From Streptomyces sp. NBC_00376 (GTDB lineage Bacteria > Actinomycetota > Actinomycetes > Streptomycetales > Streptomycetaceae), in NCBI RefSeq assembly GCF_036077095.1, contig NZ_CP107960.1, forward strand, positions 2,728,001 through 2,792,000: DNA of 64,000 nucleotides. The letters are read 5' to 3'. Positions 1-9,117 of this stretch are shown piece by piece (position 1 is the first letter of the stretch; each line of letters starts with the position of its first letter). The notes beneath the pieces are model-generated. The model had not been told where the DNA came from and did no database searches. It was given only the letters and a program-made list of their open reading frames with translations. The position numbers and the translations under genes are program-made.

Positions 1-192
1 CTGGCGGTCCTGCACTCCGGCCACCGCCCGTGCGGCTTCCGGCTCCCCGGGCCGCCGTGGGCGCGGAGCTACGAGCTGGTCCTGGACACCTCGCGGGAGG
101 ACCAGGCCACGGCTCCCGGCACCGTCCACCCGGGCGACGGGACGCTGACCGTGCCGGCCAGGTCGGTGCAGCTGCTGCGCGTCACGGAATGA
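1..192 (+). CDS. glgX: Glycogen debranching enzyme GlgX, C-terminal end (partial)
   Basis: Only the last 63 codons are in the window; the gene starts upstream. The visible part ends ...PARSVQLLRVTE, the usual close of the C-terminal beta domain of isoamylase-type GlgX proteins, and contains the typical stretch YELVLDTS. The family hydrolyses alpha-1,6 branches in limit dextrins made by glycogen phosphorylase, in the cytoplasm. A glgX here fits the glycogen/GlgE genes 24-35 kb away and my memory of gene order in S. coelicolor. No catalytic residues are visible, so the call rests on the tail motif and context. Confidence 0.72.
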   Translation: MAVLHSGHRPCGFRLPGPPWARSYELVLDTSREDQATAPGTVHPGDGTLTVPARSVQLLRVTE

Positions 193-220
193 GCGGAGTG
201 AGCGGGCGCCGGGGCCTGGG

Positions 221-868
221 TCAGCCGAGGATGCCCCGGTCGTAGCCGATCGCGACGGCGGCGGCCCGGTCCTTGGCGCCCAGCTTGGCGAAGACATGGG
301 TGAGATGTGTCTTCACGGTGGCCTCGCTGATGAACAGCTCGGCGGCGATCTCCCGGTTCGACGTGCCCTTCGCGACGAGTTCGAGCACCTCGCGCTCGCG
401 GCCCGACAGCGCCTCGCTGCCCGCCGCCGGGGTGCGCACCCGTGAGATGAGCCGGGAGGCGACGGCGGGCGAGAGCACGGTGCGGCCGTCGGCGGCGGCG
501 CGGACGGCGGTGAACAGCTCGTCGCGGGGCGCGTCCTTGAGCAGATAGCCGGTCGCGCCGGCCTCGATCGCGGGCAGGGTGTCGGAGTCGGTGTCGTACG
601 TGGTGAGGACCAGCACCTTGGACCGGGCGCCGCGCCTGGCCAGTTCGGCGATGGCGGCGACTCCGCCGCCGCCCGGCATCCGCAGGTCCATCAGGACGAC
701 ATCGGGGTCCAGCCGGACCGCCAGCTCGACCCCCTCGACCCCGTTGGACGCCTCCCCGAGGACGTCGAAGTCCGGGGCCGAGTCGAACATGCCGCGCAGA
801 CCGTCCCGTACGACGGGGTGGTCGTCGACGACGACGAGGGTGATGACACGTGCGGATTCCTGAGCCAT
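221..868 (-). CDS. LuxR/NarL-family response regulator
   Basis: A 215-residue DNA-binding response regulator. The N-terminal receiver has the acidic pair and start motif VVVDDHPVVRDGL, the phospho-acceptor Asp in VVLMDLRMPGGGG, the conserved Thr in VLVLTTYDT and the Lys in YLLKDAP. The C-terminal LuxR HTH reads LSGREREVLELVAKGTSNRE followed by IAAELFISEATVKTHL. The start MAQESARVITL was chosen because the receiver begins at once; a longer frame upstream lies inside the kinase gene and adds no domain. It is the last gene of a minus-strand operon after its kinase (19 bases away) and an ABC-2 transporter, so it probably controls that transporter. There is no strong Shine-Dalgarno sequence, which suggests translational coupling to the kinase. 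Confidence 0.95.
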   Translation of the reverse strand: MAQESARVITLVVVDDHPVVRDGLRGMFDSAPDFDVLGEASNGVEGVELAVRLDPDVVLMDLRMPGGGGVAAIAELARRGARSKVLVLTTYDTDSDTLPAIEAGATGYLLKDAPRDELFTAVRAAADGRTVLSPAVASRLISRVRTPAAGSEALSGREREVLELVAKGTSNREIAAELFISEATVKTHLTHVFAKLGAKDRAAAVAIGYDRGILG

Positions 869-887
869 GGCAGGACAACCGTACTGG

Positions 888-2177
888 TCATCGGCTGTGC
901 CGGACCAGGGGCACCCGGGCGCTGACCGCCGTGCCCCGGCCCGGCTCCGTCTCCACCTCGACGGTGCCCGCGATGCGTTCGGCTCGGGCCCGCATGCCGC
1001 CGAGCCCGAAGCCGCCCGAACCGCCGGCCGGTGGCAGGGCGGCCGGCTCGAAGCCGCAGCCGTCGTCCCGTACGTCCAGGGTGAGTTCCTCCCCCATGAA
1101 CGACAGCGTGACCCCGGCCCGGGAGGCCCCGGCGTGGCGGCCGACATTGGCGAGGGCCTCCCCGGCGATCCGCAGGAGGGTGGCGGCTATCTCGTCGTGG
1201 ACCGGCTCGACGGTGCCGGTGACGGTGAAGTCGGCCCGGACCCCGTGGCGTTCGGACCACTCGGTGACCGTGCGCTTCAGCGCGCCCGGCAGGTCGTCGT
1301 GTTCCAGTGCGGCGGGAACCAGGTCGTGGACCGAGCGGCGGGCCTCGCCGAGGCTGTGCCGGGCGAGGGCGGCGGCGCGGTCCAGGTGCACCCGGGCCTG
1401 CGCCGGGTCGGCGTCGCCGATCGAGGTCACCACCTGGAGCTGGGCGATGATGCCGGCCAGGCCCTGGGCCAGGGTGTCGTGGATCTCGGCGGCGAGCCGG
1501 CGGCGCTCGTCGGCGACGCCCGCCTCGCGGGCCTGGACCAGGAGCTGGGCGTGCAGCCCGGCGTTCTCCGCCATGGCCTGTTCGAGCCGGGCGTTGGCCG
1601 ACTCCAGTTCGGTGATGGTGTCGACCTGGGTACGGGCGTGGTCGGCCTCGCGGTCGCCGATCCTGGCGAAGACCATGGTGAGGGTTCCGTGCAGGCCGAA
1701 CAGGGCGGCGAAGGCGACCCAGTTCATCGCGGAGACCGGCGGCAGACCACTGCCGCACTGCGCGCCCGCCATGATGGCGGCGGTGAGCAGCAGCCCGGGG
1801 CGGACGGCCCGGCGCGGGAGCAGCCGGCCGGTGTCGAAGTACCCGAGGACCGCGAACACCGAGTAGAAGGAGTTGCACCAGGTCAGCGCGAAGGCGAGCG
1901 CGGTGCGGGCGACGAAGTAGCACTGCGCCGCCCGCGACCTGGGAGCAACGGTCGGCCCGACCCGCCCCCACCAGAGCTGGAGGACGAAGGCCACCGGCAC
2001 CAGCACCGCGGTGGCGTACACGTCCGCGCGGTCCATGATGAGCGGGGCGCTCACGACCGCGACGAAGGTGCTCAGGCCGAGGAACCCGTAGGGCCCGTAC
2101 CTGAAGAACCGCTCCCACCCCAGCTCGGCGCTCGTCACATCGTTCCGGTGCGCCGTCGCCGTGTCCCGCGCCTTCAT
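888..2177 (-). CDS. Two-component sensor histidine kinase (NarX/DesK-like, HisKA_3)
   Basis: A 429-residue membrane kinase. The N-terminal half (about residues 25-170) holds several hydrophobic segments, then a coiled region. The HisKA_3 dimerisation box carries the phospho-accepting His in ERRRLAAEIHDTLAQGLAG. The ATPase domain shows the N-box region ALANVGRHAGASRAGV and the G-box DVRDDGCGFEP followed by GGFGLGGMRARAERIAGTV. The start has a GGGGAGA Shine-Dalgarno sequence. It lies 31 bases after the ABC-2 permease and 19 bases before the response regulator, so the four genes look like one operon. This class commonly senses envelope stress or an antibiotic and switches on the linked exporter; the signal here is unknown. 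Confidence 0.95.
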   Translation of the reverse strand: MKARDTATAHRNDVTSAELGWERFFRYGPYGFLGLSTFVAVVSAPLIMDRADVYATAVLVPVAFVLQLWWGRVGPTVAPRSRAAQCYFVARTALAFALTWCNSFYSVFAVLGYFDTGRLLPRRAVRPGLLLTAAIMAGAQCGSGLPPVSAMNWVAFAALFGLHGTLTMVFARIGDREADHARTQVDTITELESANARLEQAMAENAGLHAQLLVQAREAGVADERRRLAAEIHDTLAQGLAGIIAQLQVVTSIGDADPAQARVHLDRAAALARHSLGEARRSVHDLVPAALEHDDLPGALKRTVTEWSERHGVRADFTVTGTVEPVHDEIAATLLRIAGEALANVGRHAGASRAGVTLSFMGEELTLDVRDDGCGFEPAALPPAGGSGGFGLGGMRARAERIAGTVEVETEPGRGTAVSARVPLVRHSR

Positions 2178-2208
2178 GGGTGCAGTCTCCCCGTATCCGG
2201 CGCGCCGG

Positions 2209-3021
2209 TCACTCCCACCGGAACAGACGGGTCGCGAGGAAGGTCACCAGTGCGGTCCACAGCACCATCACACCGAGCTGGGTCAGACCGGGCCAACTGC
2301 CGGACACCGCCCGGTCCAGAGCCTCGGACGCCGCTCCGAACGGGGTGAACCGGACGATGTTCCGGAGGGTGTCGGGCATGCTCTGCACCGGGATCCAGAC
2401 GCCTGCGGTGAACATCATCAGGACGTTCACCGCCGAACCGATGCCGGCGGACGCCTTGGTCGTACGGGAGAGGGCGCAGAGCAGTGCGCCGAGGGTCAGC
2501 ACGGTCGCCGTCGACAGCAGCAGCGCCAGGACGTAGCCGACGGGCTGTCCGGGCAGCGCGACGCCGAAGGCGACCCGGCCGACGGCCATCGCCAGTGCGG
2601 CGGAGCCGAGGGCGGCGGCGCCGTGCAGGGCGATCTGCGCGGTGAGCAGCGCGGAGGGGCGTACCGGAGTGGTGGACATCCGGCGCAGGATGCCGCGTTC
2701 GCGATAGCCGGTGAGGACGGGCGGCATGGCCTGCAGCCCGGACATGATCATGGCGAGCAGTACCGCCACCGGTACGTACAGATCGATGACGCGCCGTCCT
2801 CCGAGCGCGTCGTCGTGGTCCCGGAAGGAGGGGATCAGACCGAGGATCGTCATGAGCGCGGTCGGGAAGACGAGGATCCAGAACAGGGCGGCGGGTTCGC
2901 GGAGGAAGAGCCGGGTCTCGGACCTGAGCACCGCCTTGCGCGCGGATGCGGAGGCGGGGGCGGATTTCGTGGTGGCCGTGGCCGGGGCCGGGTTCGCCGT
3001 GGCTGAGTTCGGCGTGGTCAT
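2209..3021 (-). CDS. ABC-2 type transporter permease
   Basis: A 270-residue integral membrane protein with an Ala/Pro/Thr-rich cytoplasmic N-terminus (about 30 residues) and six predicted hydrophobic segments. Examples are the stretches around LFWILVFPTALMTILGLIPS and VAVLLAMIMSGLQAM. It also has the family's RERGILRRMSTTPVRPS cytoplasmic motif and ends RLFRWE. ABC-2 permeases export drugs, lipids or polysaccharides together with a separate ATPase. The ATPase gene ends one base before this start, so the two are coupled. Downstream on the same strand lie a histidine kinase and its regulator. The substrate cannot be read from the sequence. Confidence 0.94.
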   Translation of the reverse strand: MTTPNSATANPAPATATTKSAPASASARKAVLRSETRLFLREPAALFWILVFPTALMTILGLIPSFRDHDDALGGRRVIDLYVPVAVLLAMIMSGLQAMPPVLTGYRERGILRRMSTTPVRPSALLTAQIALHGAAALGSAALAMAVGRVAFGVALPGQPVGYVLALLLSTATVLTLGALLCALSRTTKASAGIGSAVNVLMMFTAGVWIPVQSMPDTLRNIVRFTPFGAASEALDRAVSGSWPGLTQLGVMVLWTALVTFLATRLFRWE

Positions 3022-3022
3022 C

Positions 3023-3925
3023 TCAGGCCGCCTGTTCTGTGAGGTCGAGGAAGGCGTCGTCGAGCGTCGCCTCCGAGACGCGGAGCCGGTGTGCGGTGAT
3101 GCTGTGCCGGGCCAGCAGGGAGATCACGGCGTTGACCGTCTCGTCGGTGCCGCTGATGACGATCCGGTCGTCCTCGCGCTCCACGGAGACCGCGCCGGGC
3201 AGTTGCTCCAGCTCGGTGTCGGTGAGCGGCCGAGACGGGGTGAAGGAGATGACCGTGGAGCTGGCGGAGCTGCCGATCAGGCCGGAGGGGGTGTCGAGGG
3301 CGACGACCTTCCCCTTGTCGATGACGGCGATCCGGTCGCAGAGCTGCCTGGCCTCCTCCATGAAGTGGGTGACCAGCAGGACGGTGACACCGCTGTCGCG
3401 TACGTCCTCGATGAGCTTCCAGGTGTCCCGGCGGGCCCGTGGGTCCAGGCCGGTGGTCAGCTCGTCGAGCACCACCACGCGCGGGTTGCCGACCAGGGCG
3501 AGCGCGATGGACAGCCGCTGCTTCTGACCGCCGGACAGCTTGGCGAAGCGGGTGCCGTACACGGTGTGCAGGCCCAGCCGTTCGGCGAGCTCCCGCCAGT
3601 CGGCGGGGTCCGGGTAGAAGGCGCTGTACAGCTCCAGCGCCTCGGCCACGGTGAGTTTGGGCTGGAGCTCGCTCTCCTGGAGCTGGGCGCCGAGCAGCCG
3701 CGTGAGCCGGTCGTGGTCGGCGACGGGGTCGAGTCCGGCGACGCGGACCGTGCCGGCGTCGGGGACCCGCAGCCCCTCGACGCACTCGACGGTGGTGGTC
3801 TTGCCCGCGCCGTTGGGGCCGAGGATCCCGAAGATCTCCCCCTCGTCGACGGCGAAGCTCACTCCGTCGACCACAGTGCGCCCGGCGTACGCCTTCCGCA
3901 CCCCGTTCACTTCGATGATTGCCAT
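3023..3925 (-). CDS. ABC-2 transporter ATP-binding protein (DrrA-like)
   Basis: A 300-residue ATPase that powers the permease encoded next. Walker A is GPNGAGKTTTVECVEGL, the Q-loop follows, the signature is LSGGQKQRLSIALAL, Walker B is VVVLDELTTGLD and the switch His is in VTHFMEEAR. A C-terminal domain of about 90 residues is typical of DrrA-like drug exporters. The start MAIIEVNGVRKAYAG matches the usual N-terminus of the family; an ATG four codons upstream (3937) is possible, and neither start has a strong Shine-Dalgarno sequence. It is the first gene of the ATPase-permease-kinase-regulator operon. The 172-base gap to the divergent exporter gene must hold promoters for both directions. 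Confidence 0.95.
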   Translation of the reverse strand: MAIIEVNGVRKAYAGRTVVDGVSFAVDEGEIFGILGPNGAGKTTTVECVEGLRVPDAGTVRVAGLDPVADHDRLTRLLGAQLQESELQPKLTVAEALELYSAFYPDPADWRELAERLGLHTVYGTRFAKLSGGQKQRLSIALALVGNPRVVVLDELTTGLDPRARRDTWKLIEDVRDSGVTVLLVTHFMEEARQLCDRIAVIDKGKVVALDTPSGLIGSSASSTVISFTPSRPLTDTELEQLPGAVSVEREDDRIVISGTDETVNAVISLLARHSITAHRLRVSEATLDDAFLDLTEQAA

Positions 3926-4097
3926 GCCCACGAGCATCGGGCGCGGGGGCCCGGCGCACCATCGTCCATCGCGCTCAAAGGGGCATCAGCCGATCGGTTG
4001 ATACGGACTACGACCTGCGCTCCCGCAGCCCATGGGCCGTACGTCGGCCGGAAAACCACATGAGCGATGTCAGGGGTGAAACGTAGTCTCGACTGTG

Positions 4098-5996
4098 ATG
4101 CCCGAAGAACATGCAGAGCCCAAGGACCGGTCCACCGTTCAGTCCCTGTTGCGGTTGTGGCCCTATGTGAAGCCGGTACGCAAGCGGCTGTTCGGCGCCG
4201 CCCTGGTCGCGATCGTCGCGTCCAGCGCCGGCCTGGTGATCCCCCTCGTCCTGAAGTGGATGGTCGACGGCCCGGTGGCGGACCGCGACCCCGGCGGGGT
4301 CTGGCTCGGCGCGCTGTACCTGCTGCTGCTGGGCATCGCCGAGGCCGCGCTGTTCGGGGTGCGGCGATGGATGGTGGCGCGACCGCTGGCCGGGGTCGAG
4401 GCGGCGATGCGGGCCGACCTGTACCGGCATCTGCAACGGCTGCCGGTGGCGTTCCACGACCGCTGGCCTTCGGGGCAGTTGCTCTCGCGCGCGACCACGG
4501 ATCTGATGCTGCTGCGTCAGTTCCTGGCCTTCCCGCTGACCTTCCTGCTGGTCAACGGTGCGACGATCCTGATCGGCATCGTCATTCTGCTGATGCAGCA
4601 CTGGACGCTGGGGCTGGTGCTGCTCGGTCCGGCGGTGCCCCTGATGGTCATCTGCCTGCTCTTCGAGACGAAGTTCTCACTGGTGGCGCGCCGGGCCCAG
4701 GACCAGGTCGGCGATCTGACGACGGTGGTCGAGGAGAGCGTGCTCGGCATCCGCATCATCAAGGGCTTCGGCCGGCACCGCAGCCAGGCCCTCGCCTTCC
4801 GTTCCCTCTCGGAGCGGCTGCGCACCACGGAGCTGGGCAAGGCTCGTCTGCTGGCGGGCATCTGGTCCGCCAACACCCTGCTCCCGGAGCTGTCCATCGG
4901 TGCGGCGCTGGTGCTCGGCACGGTCCAGGTCGCGGACGGGAACCTCTCGGCGGGCACCCTGGTCGCCTTCCTCTCCACGGCGCTCGCGCTGCGCTGGCCG
5001 GTGGAGTCGATCGGCTTCCTGCTGGCGATGAGCCAGGAGTCGGCGACGGCGACCGAGCGGTTCTTCGAGGCGATGGACGTGGCCGAGGAGGCGGACGCGC
5101 CGGACGTGGCCGGGCAGGCCGGCGCGGACGAGCGGGCCGGCGCGGACGAGCGGGCCGGCGTGGACGGGCAGACTCAGGGCCGCGAATCGTCCCGGGGCGA
5201 AATGGTCTTCGAGGGCGTGGAGTTCCGCTACCCCGACGCGGAGCCCGGCTCCGTGCCCGTGCTGTCCCGGATCGATCTGCGGATCAGGCCCGGCGAGACA
5301 ATGGCCCTGGTCGGGGCCACGGGCTCCGGCAAGACGACGCTCACCGCCCTTGTGCCGCGGCTGCACGAGGCCACCGCGGGGCGGATCACACTGGACGGCA
5401 CGGACATCGCCACCATGTCCCGGGAGCGGCTGCGCGAGCTGGTGTCGGTGGCGTTCGAGGAGCCGACGCTCTTCTCGGCGAGTGTCGGCGAGAACGTGCT
5501 GATGGGTGCCGAGGGCGCCGGGGACGACGAGTTGCGCAGGGCACTGGCCATCGCCCAGGCCGGCTTCGCGCACGAGCTGCCCGAGGGCGTCGACACCCAG
5601 GTCGGCGAGCAGGGCCTCAGCCTCTCCGGCGGTCAGCGGCAACGGCTCGCGCTGGCCCGCGCCGTGGTCGGCCGGCCGCGCTTCCTGGTCCTGGACGATC
5701 CGCTCTCCGCACTGGACGTGCACACGGAGGCGCTGGTGGAGGCCGCGCTGCGAGAGGTCCTGGCGGAGACGACGGCGATCGTGGTCGCGCACCGGCCGTC
5801 CACGGTGATGCTCGCGGACCGGGTGGCACTGCTCTCCGAGGGCCGGATCGCCGCCGTCGGAACCCACCAGGAACTGCTGCGCAGCAGCGCCGAGTACGCC
5901 TGGCTGATGTCGGGCGCCGAGGGCGCCGGTGATGCCGAGGGCGCCTTCCCCGACCAGTCCGCCGAGGACGTCCTCGCCGAGAAGGGCACCCGATGA
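4098..5996 (+). CDS. ABC exporter half-transporter (TMD-NBD), degenerate catalytic Glu
   Basis: A 632-residue half-size exporter: six-helix transmembrane domain (about 25-320), linker, then nucleotide-binding domain. Walker A is GATGSGKTTL and the signature is LSLSGGQRQRLALARA. Walker B ends FLVLDDPLSALD, with Asp where the catalytic Glu normally sits. The next gene overlaps by ATGA and encodes a second half-transporter that has the Glu but a degenerate signature. This is the classical pattern of a heterodimer with one weak ATP site. A GTG one codon upstream (4095) is an alternative start. The linker carries three near-identical 18-bp repeats. Substrate unknown; drug or lipid export is the usual role of the family. 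Confidence 0.94.
   Translation: MPEEHAEPKDRSTVQSLLRLWPYVKPVRKRLFGAALVAIVASSAGLVIPLVLKWMVDGPVADRDPGGVWLGALYLLLLGIAEAALFGVRRWMVARPLAGVEAAMRADLYRHLQRLPVAFHDRWPSGQLLSRATTDLMLLRQFLAFPLTFLLVNGATILIGIVILLMQHWTLGLVLLGPAVPLMVICLLFETKFSLVARRAQDQVGDLTTVVEESVLGIRIIKGFGRHRSQALAFRSLSERLRTTELGKARLLAGIWSANTLLPELSIGAALVLGTVQVADGNLSAGTLVAFLSTALALRWPVESIGFLLAMSQESATATERFFEAMDVAEEADAPDVAGQAGADERAGADERAGVDGQTQGRESSRGEMVFEGVEFRYPDAEPGSVPVLSRIDLRIRPGETMALVGATGSGKTTLTALVPRLHEATAGRITLDGTDIATMSRERLRELVSVAFEEPTLFSASVGENVLMGAEGAGDDELRRALAIAQAGFAHELPEGVDTQVGEQGLSLSGGQRQRLALARAVVGRPRFLVLDDPLSALDVHTEALVEAALREVLAETTAIVVAHRPSTVMLADRVALLSEGRIAAVGTHQELLRSSAEYAWLMSGAEGAGDAEGAFPDQSAEDVLAEKGTR
5118..5171 (+). repeat. Three tandem 18-bp units inside an ABC exporter gene
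   Basis: Units begin at 5118, 5136 and 5154, each reading GCCGGCGCGGACGAGCGG or a close variant. They encode the six-residue unit AGADER, AGADER, AGVDGQ in the linker between membrane and ATPase domains. Because the unit is a multiple of three, copy-number change would keep the frame. Confidence 0.9.
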
Positions 5997-7882
5997 CCAG
6001 TACGACGCCGGACACAGCCCCCGCCAACAACACATCGGACACAGCGGCCGAGACGGCCACGACGGACGCCACCGGCCCCCGAGCCGGGTCCCGTGACCGC
6101 TTCGACCGCGACGACCTGCCCACCCCGCCCGGCGCGACCGGGACACTGCTGCGGTCGCTGCTGCGGCCGATGAAGGCCCGGGTGGCGCTGATCGCGCTGC
6201 TGCTGCTGGTCCAGCAGGCCGCGCTCCAGGCCGGTCCGCTGCTCGTCGCCTACGCCATCGACAGCGGGGTGCCCGCGTTCCGGGACGCGGACTACGGGCC
6301 GCTGATCGCGGTGGCCGTCGCCTACGCGCTGTGCTCGGCGGCGGGCGGGGCCACGCAGTACGCGTTCGTGCGGGTCTCCTCCCTGGTCAACCAGGACGCG
6401 CTGCTCGATCTGCGCGGGCGGATCTTCCGTCATGCGCAGGCACTGAGCGTGGACTTCCACGAGCGCTACACCTCGGGCCGGCTCATCTCCCGTTCCACCA
6501 CGGACGTGGAGTCGCTGCGGGAGCTGCTCAGCGAGGGGCTCCAGGAGCTGATCGCCGTCGTACTGTCCTTCGTCTCCATCTCGCTGATGCTGCTCTGGCT
6601 GGACTTCGGCCTGGGATCGCTGGCCGTACTCTCCTTCGTCCCGCTGTATCTGCTGGTGCGGCGCTTCCAGCGGCGGGCCGGACTGCTGTACGCCGAGCGG
6701 TCCTCGGCGATCGCCGCGGTCATCGTGAAGTTCGCGGAGACGATGAACGGCATCCGTCCCGTCCAGGCCTTCCGCCGCGAACCGGTCAACGACGGTCACT
6801 TCGAGGGCCTCAACAACACGCACCGGTGGACCAACGGCAGCGCGATGCTGGAGATGGCCCGCTATGTCGTCGGCTCCCGGCTGGTCGCCAACACGGCGAT
6901 CGCCGGAATCGTGCTGTGGGGGGCGTACCGGGTGGCCTCGGGCGCCCTGGCGCTCGGGGTGCTGGCCGCGGCCGTGCTCTATCTGCGCCGGCTGTACGAC
7001 CCGATCGACCGTCTCGGCATGTTCCTCAACTCCTACCAGTCGGCCGCGGCCTCCCTGGAGAAGATCGCGGGCCTGCTGGCCCAGGCCCCATCCGTTCCCG
7101 AGCCGTCGGATCCGCGCGAGCTGCCGGCCCTCACCGGCGAACACCCGGGCCGCGAGGTCGTCTTCGAGCAGGTGCGCTTCGCCTACCGCACGGGTGGCGA
7201 GGTGCTGCCCCGCTTCGATCTGACGGTCCCGGCCGGGCAGACCGTCGCCGTGGTCGGGTCGACGGGCGCGGGCAAGTCGACGCTGGCCAAGCTGCTGGCG
7301 CGGTTCTACGACCCGACGGACGGCCGGGTGCTGCTCGACGGCACGGATCTGCGCGACCTGGCCGTGCCGGAGCTGCGGCGCGGCGTGGTGATGGTGACCC
7401 AGGAGGCGTTCCTGTTCTCCGGGACGGTCGCCGAGAACATCGCGATCGGCAGCCCGGACGCGACCCGCGCGGAGATCGAGCAGGCCGCGAAGGCGATCGG
7501 CGCGCACGATTTCATCACCGGTCTGCCCGACGGGTACGACACGGACGTACGCAAGCGGGGCGGCCGGATCTCGGCCGGTCAGCGCCAGCTGGTCGGCTTC
7601 GCCCGCGCCCTGCTCGCCGACCCGGCGGTGCTGATCCTCGACGAGGCGACCAGTTCCCTCGACATCCCCGGCGAACGGGCGGTGCAACGGGCCATGGACA
7701 CGGTGCTGCACGGCCGCACCGCGGTGGTGATCGCCCACCGCCTGTCCACGGTGGAGATCGCGGACCGGGTCCTGGTGATGGAGCACGGCCGCATCGTGGA
7801 GGACGGCGCCCCGGCCGAACTCATCGCGGGCACGGGCCGCTTCGCGGGGCTGCACCGGGCGTGGCGGGAGAGCCTGTCGTAG
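5993..7882 (+). CDS. ABC exporter half-transporter (TMD-NBD), partner of the upstream gene
   Basis: A 629-residue half-transporter overlapping the previous gene by four bases (ATGA). A hydrophilic Thr/Ala-rich N-terminus of about 45 residues precedes a six-helix domain, with an ATPase domain from about residue 380. Walker A is GSTGAGKSTL and Walker B is AVLILDEATSSLD with the catalytic Glu. The signature is RISAGQRQLVGFARA (ISAGQ instead of LSGGQ). Combined with the partner's intact LSGGQ and Asp-for-Glu change, this predicts one good and one impaired ATP site. The pair is the last intact core unit before the accessory island that begins just downstream. Confidence 0.94.
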   Translation: MTSTTPDTAPANNTSDTAAETATTDATGPRAGSRDRFDRDDLPTPPGATGTLLRSLLRPMKARVALIALLLLVQQAALQAGPLLVAYAIDSGVPAFRDADYGPLIAVAVAYALCSAAGGATQYAFVRVSSLVNQDALLDLRGRIFRHAQALSVDFHERYTSGRLISRSTTDVESLRELLSEGLQELIAVVLSFVSISLMLLWLDFGLGSLAVLSFVPLYLLVRRFQRRAGLLYAERSSAIAAVIVKFAETMNGIRPVQAFRREPVNDGHFEGLNNTHRWTNGSAMLEMARYVVGSRLVANTAIAGIVLWGAYRVASGALALGVLAAAVLYLRRLYDPIDRLGMFLNSYQSAAASLEKIAGLLAQAPSVPEPSDPRELPALTGEHPGREVVFEQVRFAYRTGGEVLPRFDLTVPAGQTVAVVGSTGAGKSTLAKLLARFYDPTDGRVLLDGTDLRDLAVPELRRGVVMVTQEAFLFSGTVAENIAIGSPDATRAEIEQAAKAIGAHDFITGLPDGYDTDVRKRGGRISAGQRQLVGFARALLADPAVLILDEATSSLDIPGERAVQRAMDTVLHGRTAVVIAHRLSTVEIADRVLVMEHGRIVEDGAPAELIAGTGRFAGLHRAWRESLS

Positions 7883-7929
7883 TTCCGGCCGAATGCAGGT
7901 TCCGCATTCTGGCTGCGTTCAGTAACCAA

Positions 7930-8784
7930 GACGTCATCTCATTTGGCTAGTTGAGTAGGCCGTGACTCGTGGGGATTGTCGAGCGGCCGGTGCCGGATGA
8001 ACTGTGGGAACTGTTTCAGCGGGTGGTGCCGGAGGCGCCGTCGCGGCCTCAGGGCGGTGGACGGCGCCGGCATGGCGACCGTGAGGTGCTGGCCGCGATC
8101 GTGTTCGTGGCCACGTCGGGCTGCACGTGACAGCAGTTGTCGTCGGCGTCGTTCGGGCCGTCGGGGGCCACGGCCCACCGAAGGTTCTCCGAATGAACAA
8201 GGGCCAGGGTGCGGGCCAAGCTCCACCGCCTGGTCCTCGACGAACTCGGTGCCTGCGGCGAGCTGGACTGGTCCCGCTGCGCGATCGACTCGGTCAACAT
8301 GCGGGCCCTGAAAAGGGGGGACCTGACAGGTCCGAATCCTGTCGACCGGGGCAGGTACGGCTCGAAGATCCACTTGATCACCGAGCGGACCGGTCTGCCC
8401 CTCTCCGTCGGAATTTCAGGGGCTGACCTGCACGACAGCCAGGCCCTGATCCCCCTCGTGCAAGGGATATCGCCGATCCGCTCCCGCCGCGGGCCCCGAC
8501 GGCGCAAGCCCGGAAAGCTCCACGCCGACAAGGGCTACGACTACTCCCACCTGCGGCGATGGCTACGCGGACGCGGCATCACCCACCGCATCGCGCGCAA
8601 GGGAACCGAGTCCACACAGCGACTCGGCCGCCACCGCTGGACCATCGAACGCACCATGGCCTGGCTCGCCGACTGCCCCCGCCTCCACCGCCGCTACGAG
8701 CGCAAAGCCGAGCACTTCCTCGCCTTCACCAGCATCGCCTGCACCCTCATCTGCTACCACAGACTCGCTAAATGAGATGACCTC
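7930..8784 (+). mobile_element. IS5-family insertion sequence, inactivated
   Basis: An element of about 855 bp bounded by imperfect inverted repeats. The left end reads GACGTCATCTCATTTGGC (7930-7947). The right end, as its reverse complement, reads GAGGTCATCTCATTTAGC (8767-8784), matching at 16 of 18 positions. It contains one transposase frame, broken by two stop codons. It sits 47 bases after the ABC exporter gene and marks the left edge of the accessory island. A 149-bp remnant of the right end of a related copy lies at 9953-10101 in the same orientation. I could not define a target duplication with confidence. Confidence 0.88.
7969..8775 (+). pseudogene. IS5-family DDE transposase, two in-frame UGA codons
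   Basis: Reading from GTG at 7969, a single frame gives VGIVERPVPDELWELFQRVV, the normal N-terminus of a Streptomyces IS5-type transposase. It is interrupted by TGA at 8128 and TGA at 8194. After each stop the same frame goes on with transposase sequence: QQLSSASFGPSGATAHRRFSE, then a second stop, then AKLHRLVLDELGA through the DDE core to the end. From memory of relatives, both stops fall where tryptophan is expected (TWQQL and EWTK), as a TGG to TGA change would give. The C-terminal catalytic region HADKGYDYSHLRR and RRHRWTIERTMAW-like stretch is intact. The element should not transpose on its own. Confidence 0.88.
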
Positions 8785-9117
8785 TGAAGGGGCTGTGCAG
8801 CCGTGGGGAGGGTGGATCCTCTCTCTCTGTTACTCCATATGGCTGATTCATCTGCTTATGCCCTTGCCGGTCATGCGCCCGTATGGGCCACTGTCAGTAT
8901 CGAACCGGTGGGTCGCCCATCCCAATACCGGGGAAGCGTGGTAGGGGCGACGTCCGCTGGTCTTTTTTGCGTCTGCGTGCGCAGGGTGGCCGCCGTGCGG
9001 CACCACGTGTCCCTCTGGAACTGCTCGCTCGCCTGGGCTACCGACCGGCAGGCAGCAGTGGTCGTTCGACCGGTTTGCGGCTTCTCCGTCCCTCTCATCC
9101 AGCAAGGGAGACCAACC
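8785..9117. other. Intergenic stretch before the IPT/TIG gene
   Basis: These 333 bases have lower GC than their surroundings and no convincing gene. An open frame in phase with the downstream gene reaches back to 8803 but lacks domain content and normal codon use. The stretch presumably holds the promoter of the TIG gene; the AAGGGAG Shine-Dalgarno sequence ends eight bases before its ATG. Confidence 0.5.

Noticed and set aside
5633..7855. 740-codon minus-strand frame opposite the ABC exporter genes
   Set aside because: Shadow of a certain ABC gene with a composition typical of antisense frames.
8803..9117. N-terminal extension of the TIG protein
   Set aside because: No ribosome site at 8803, atypical codons and no TIG or signal sequence; ATG 9118 has AAGGGAG.
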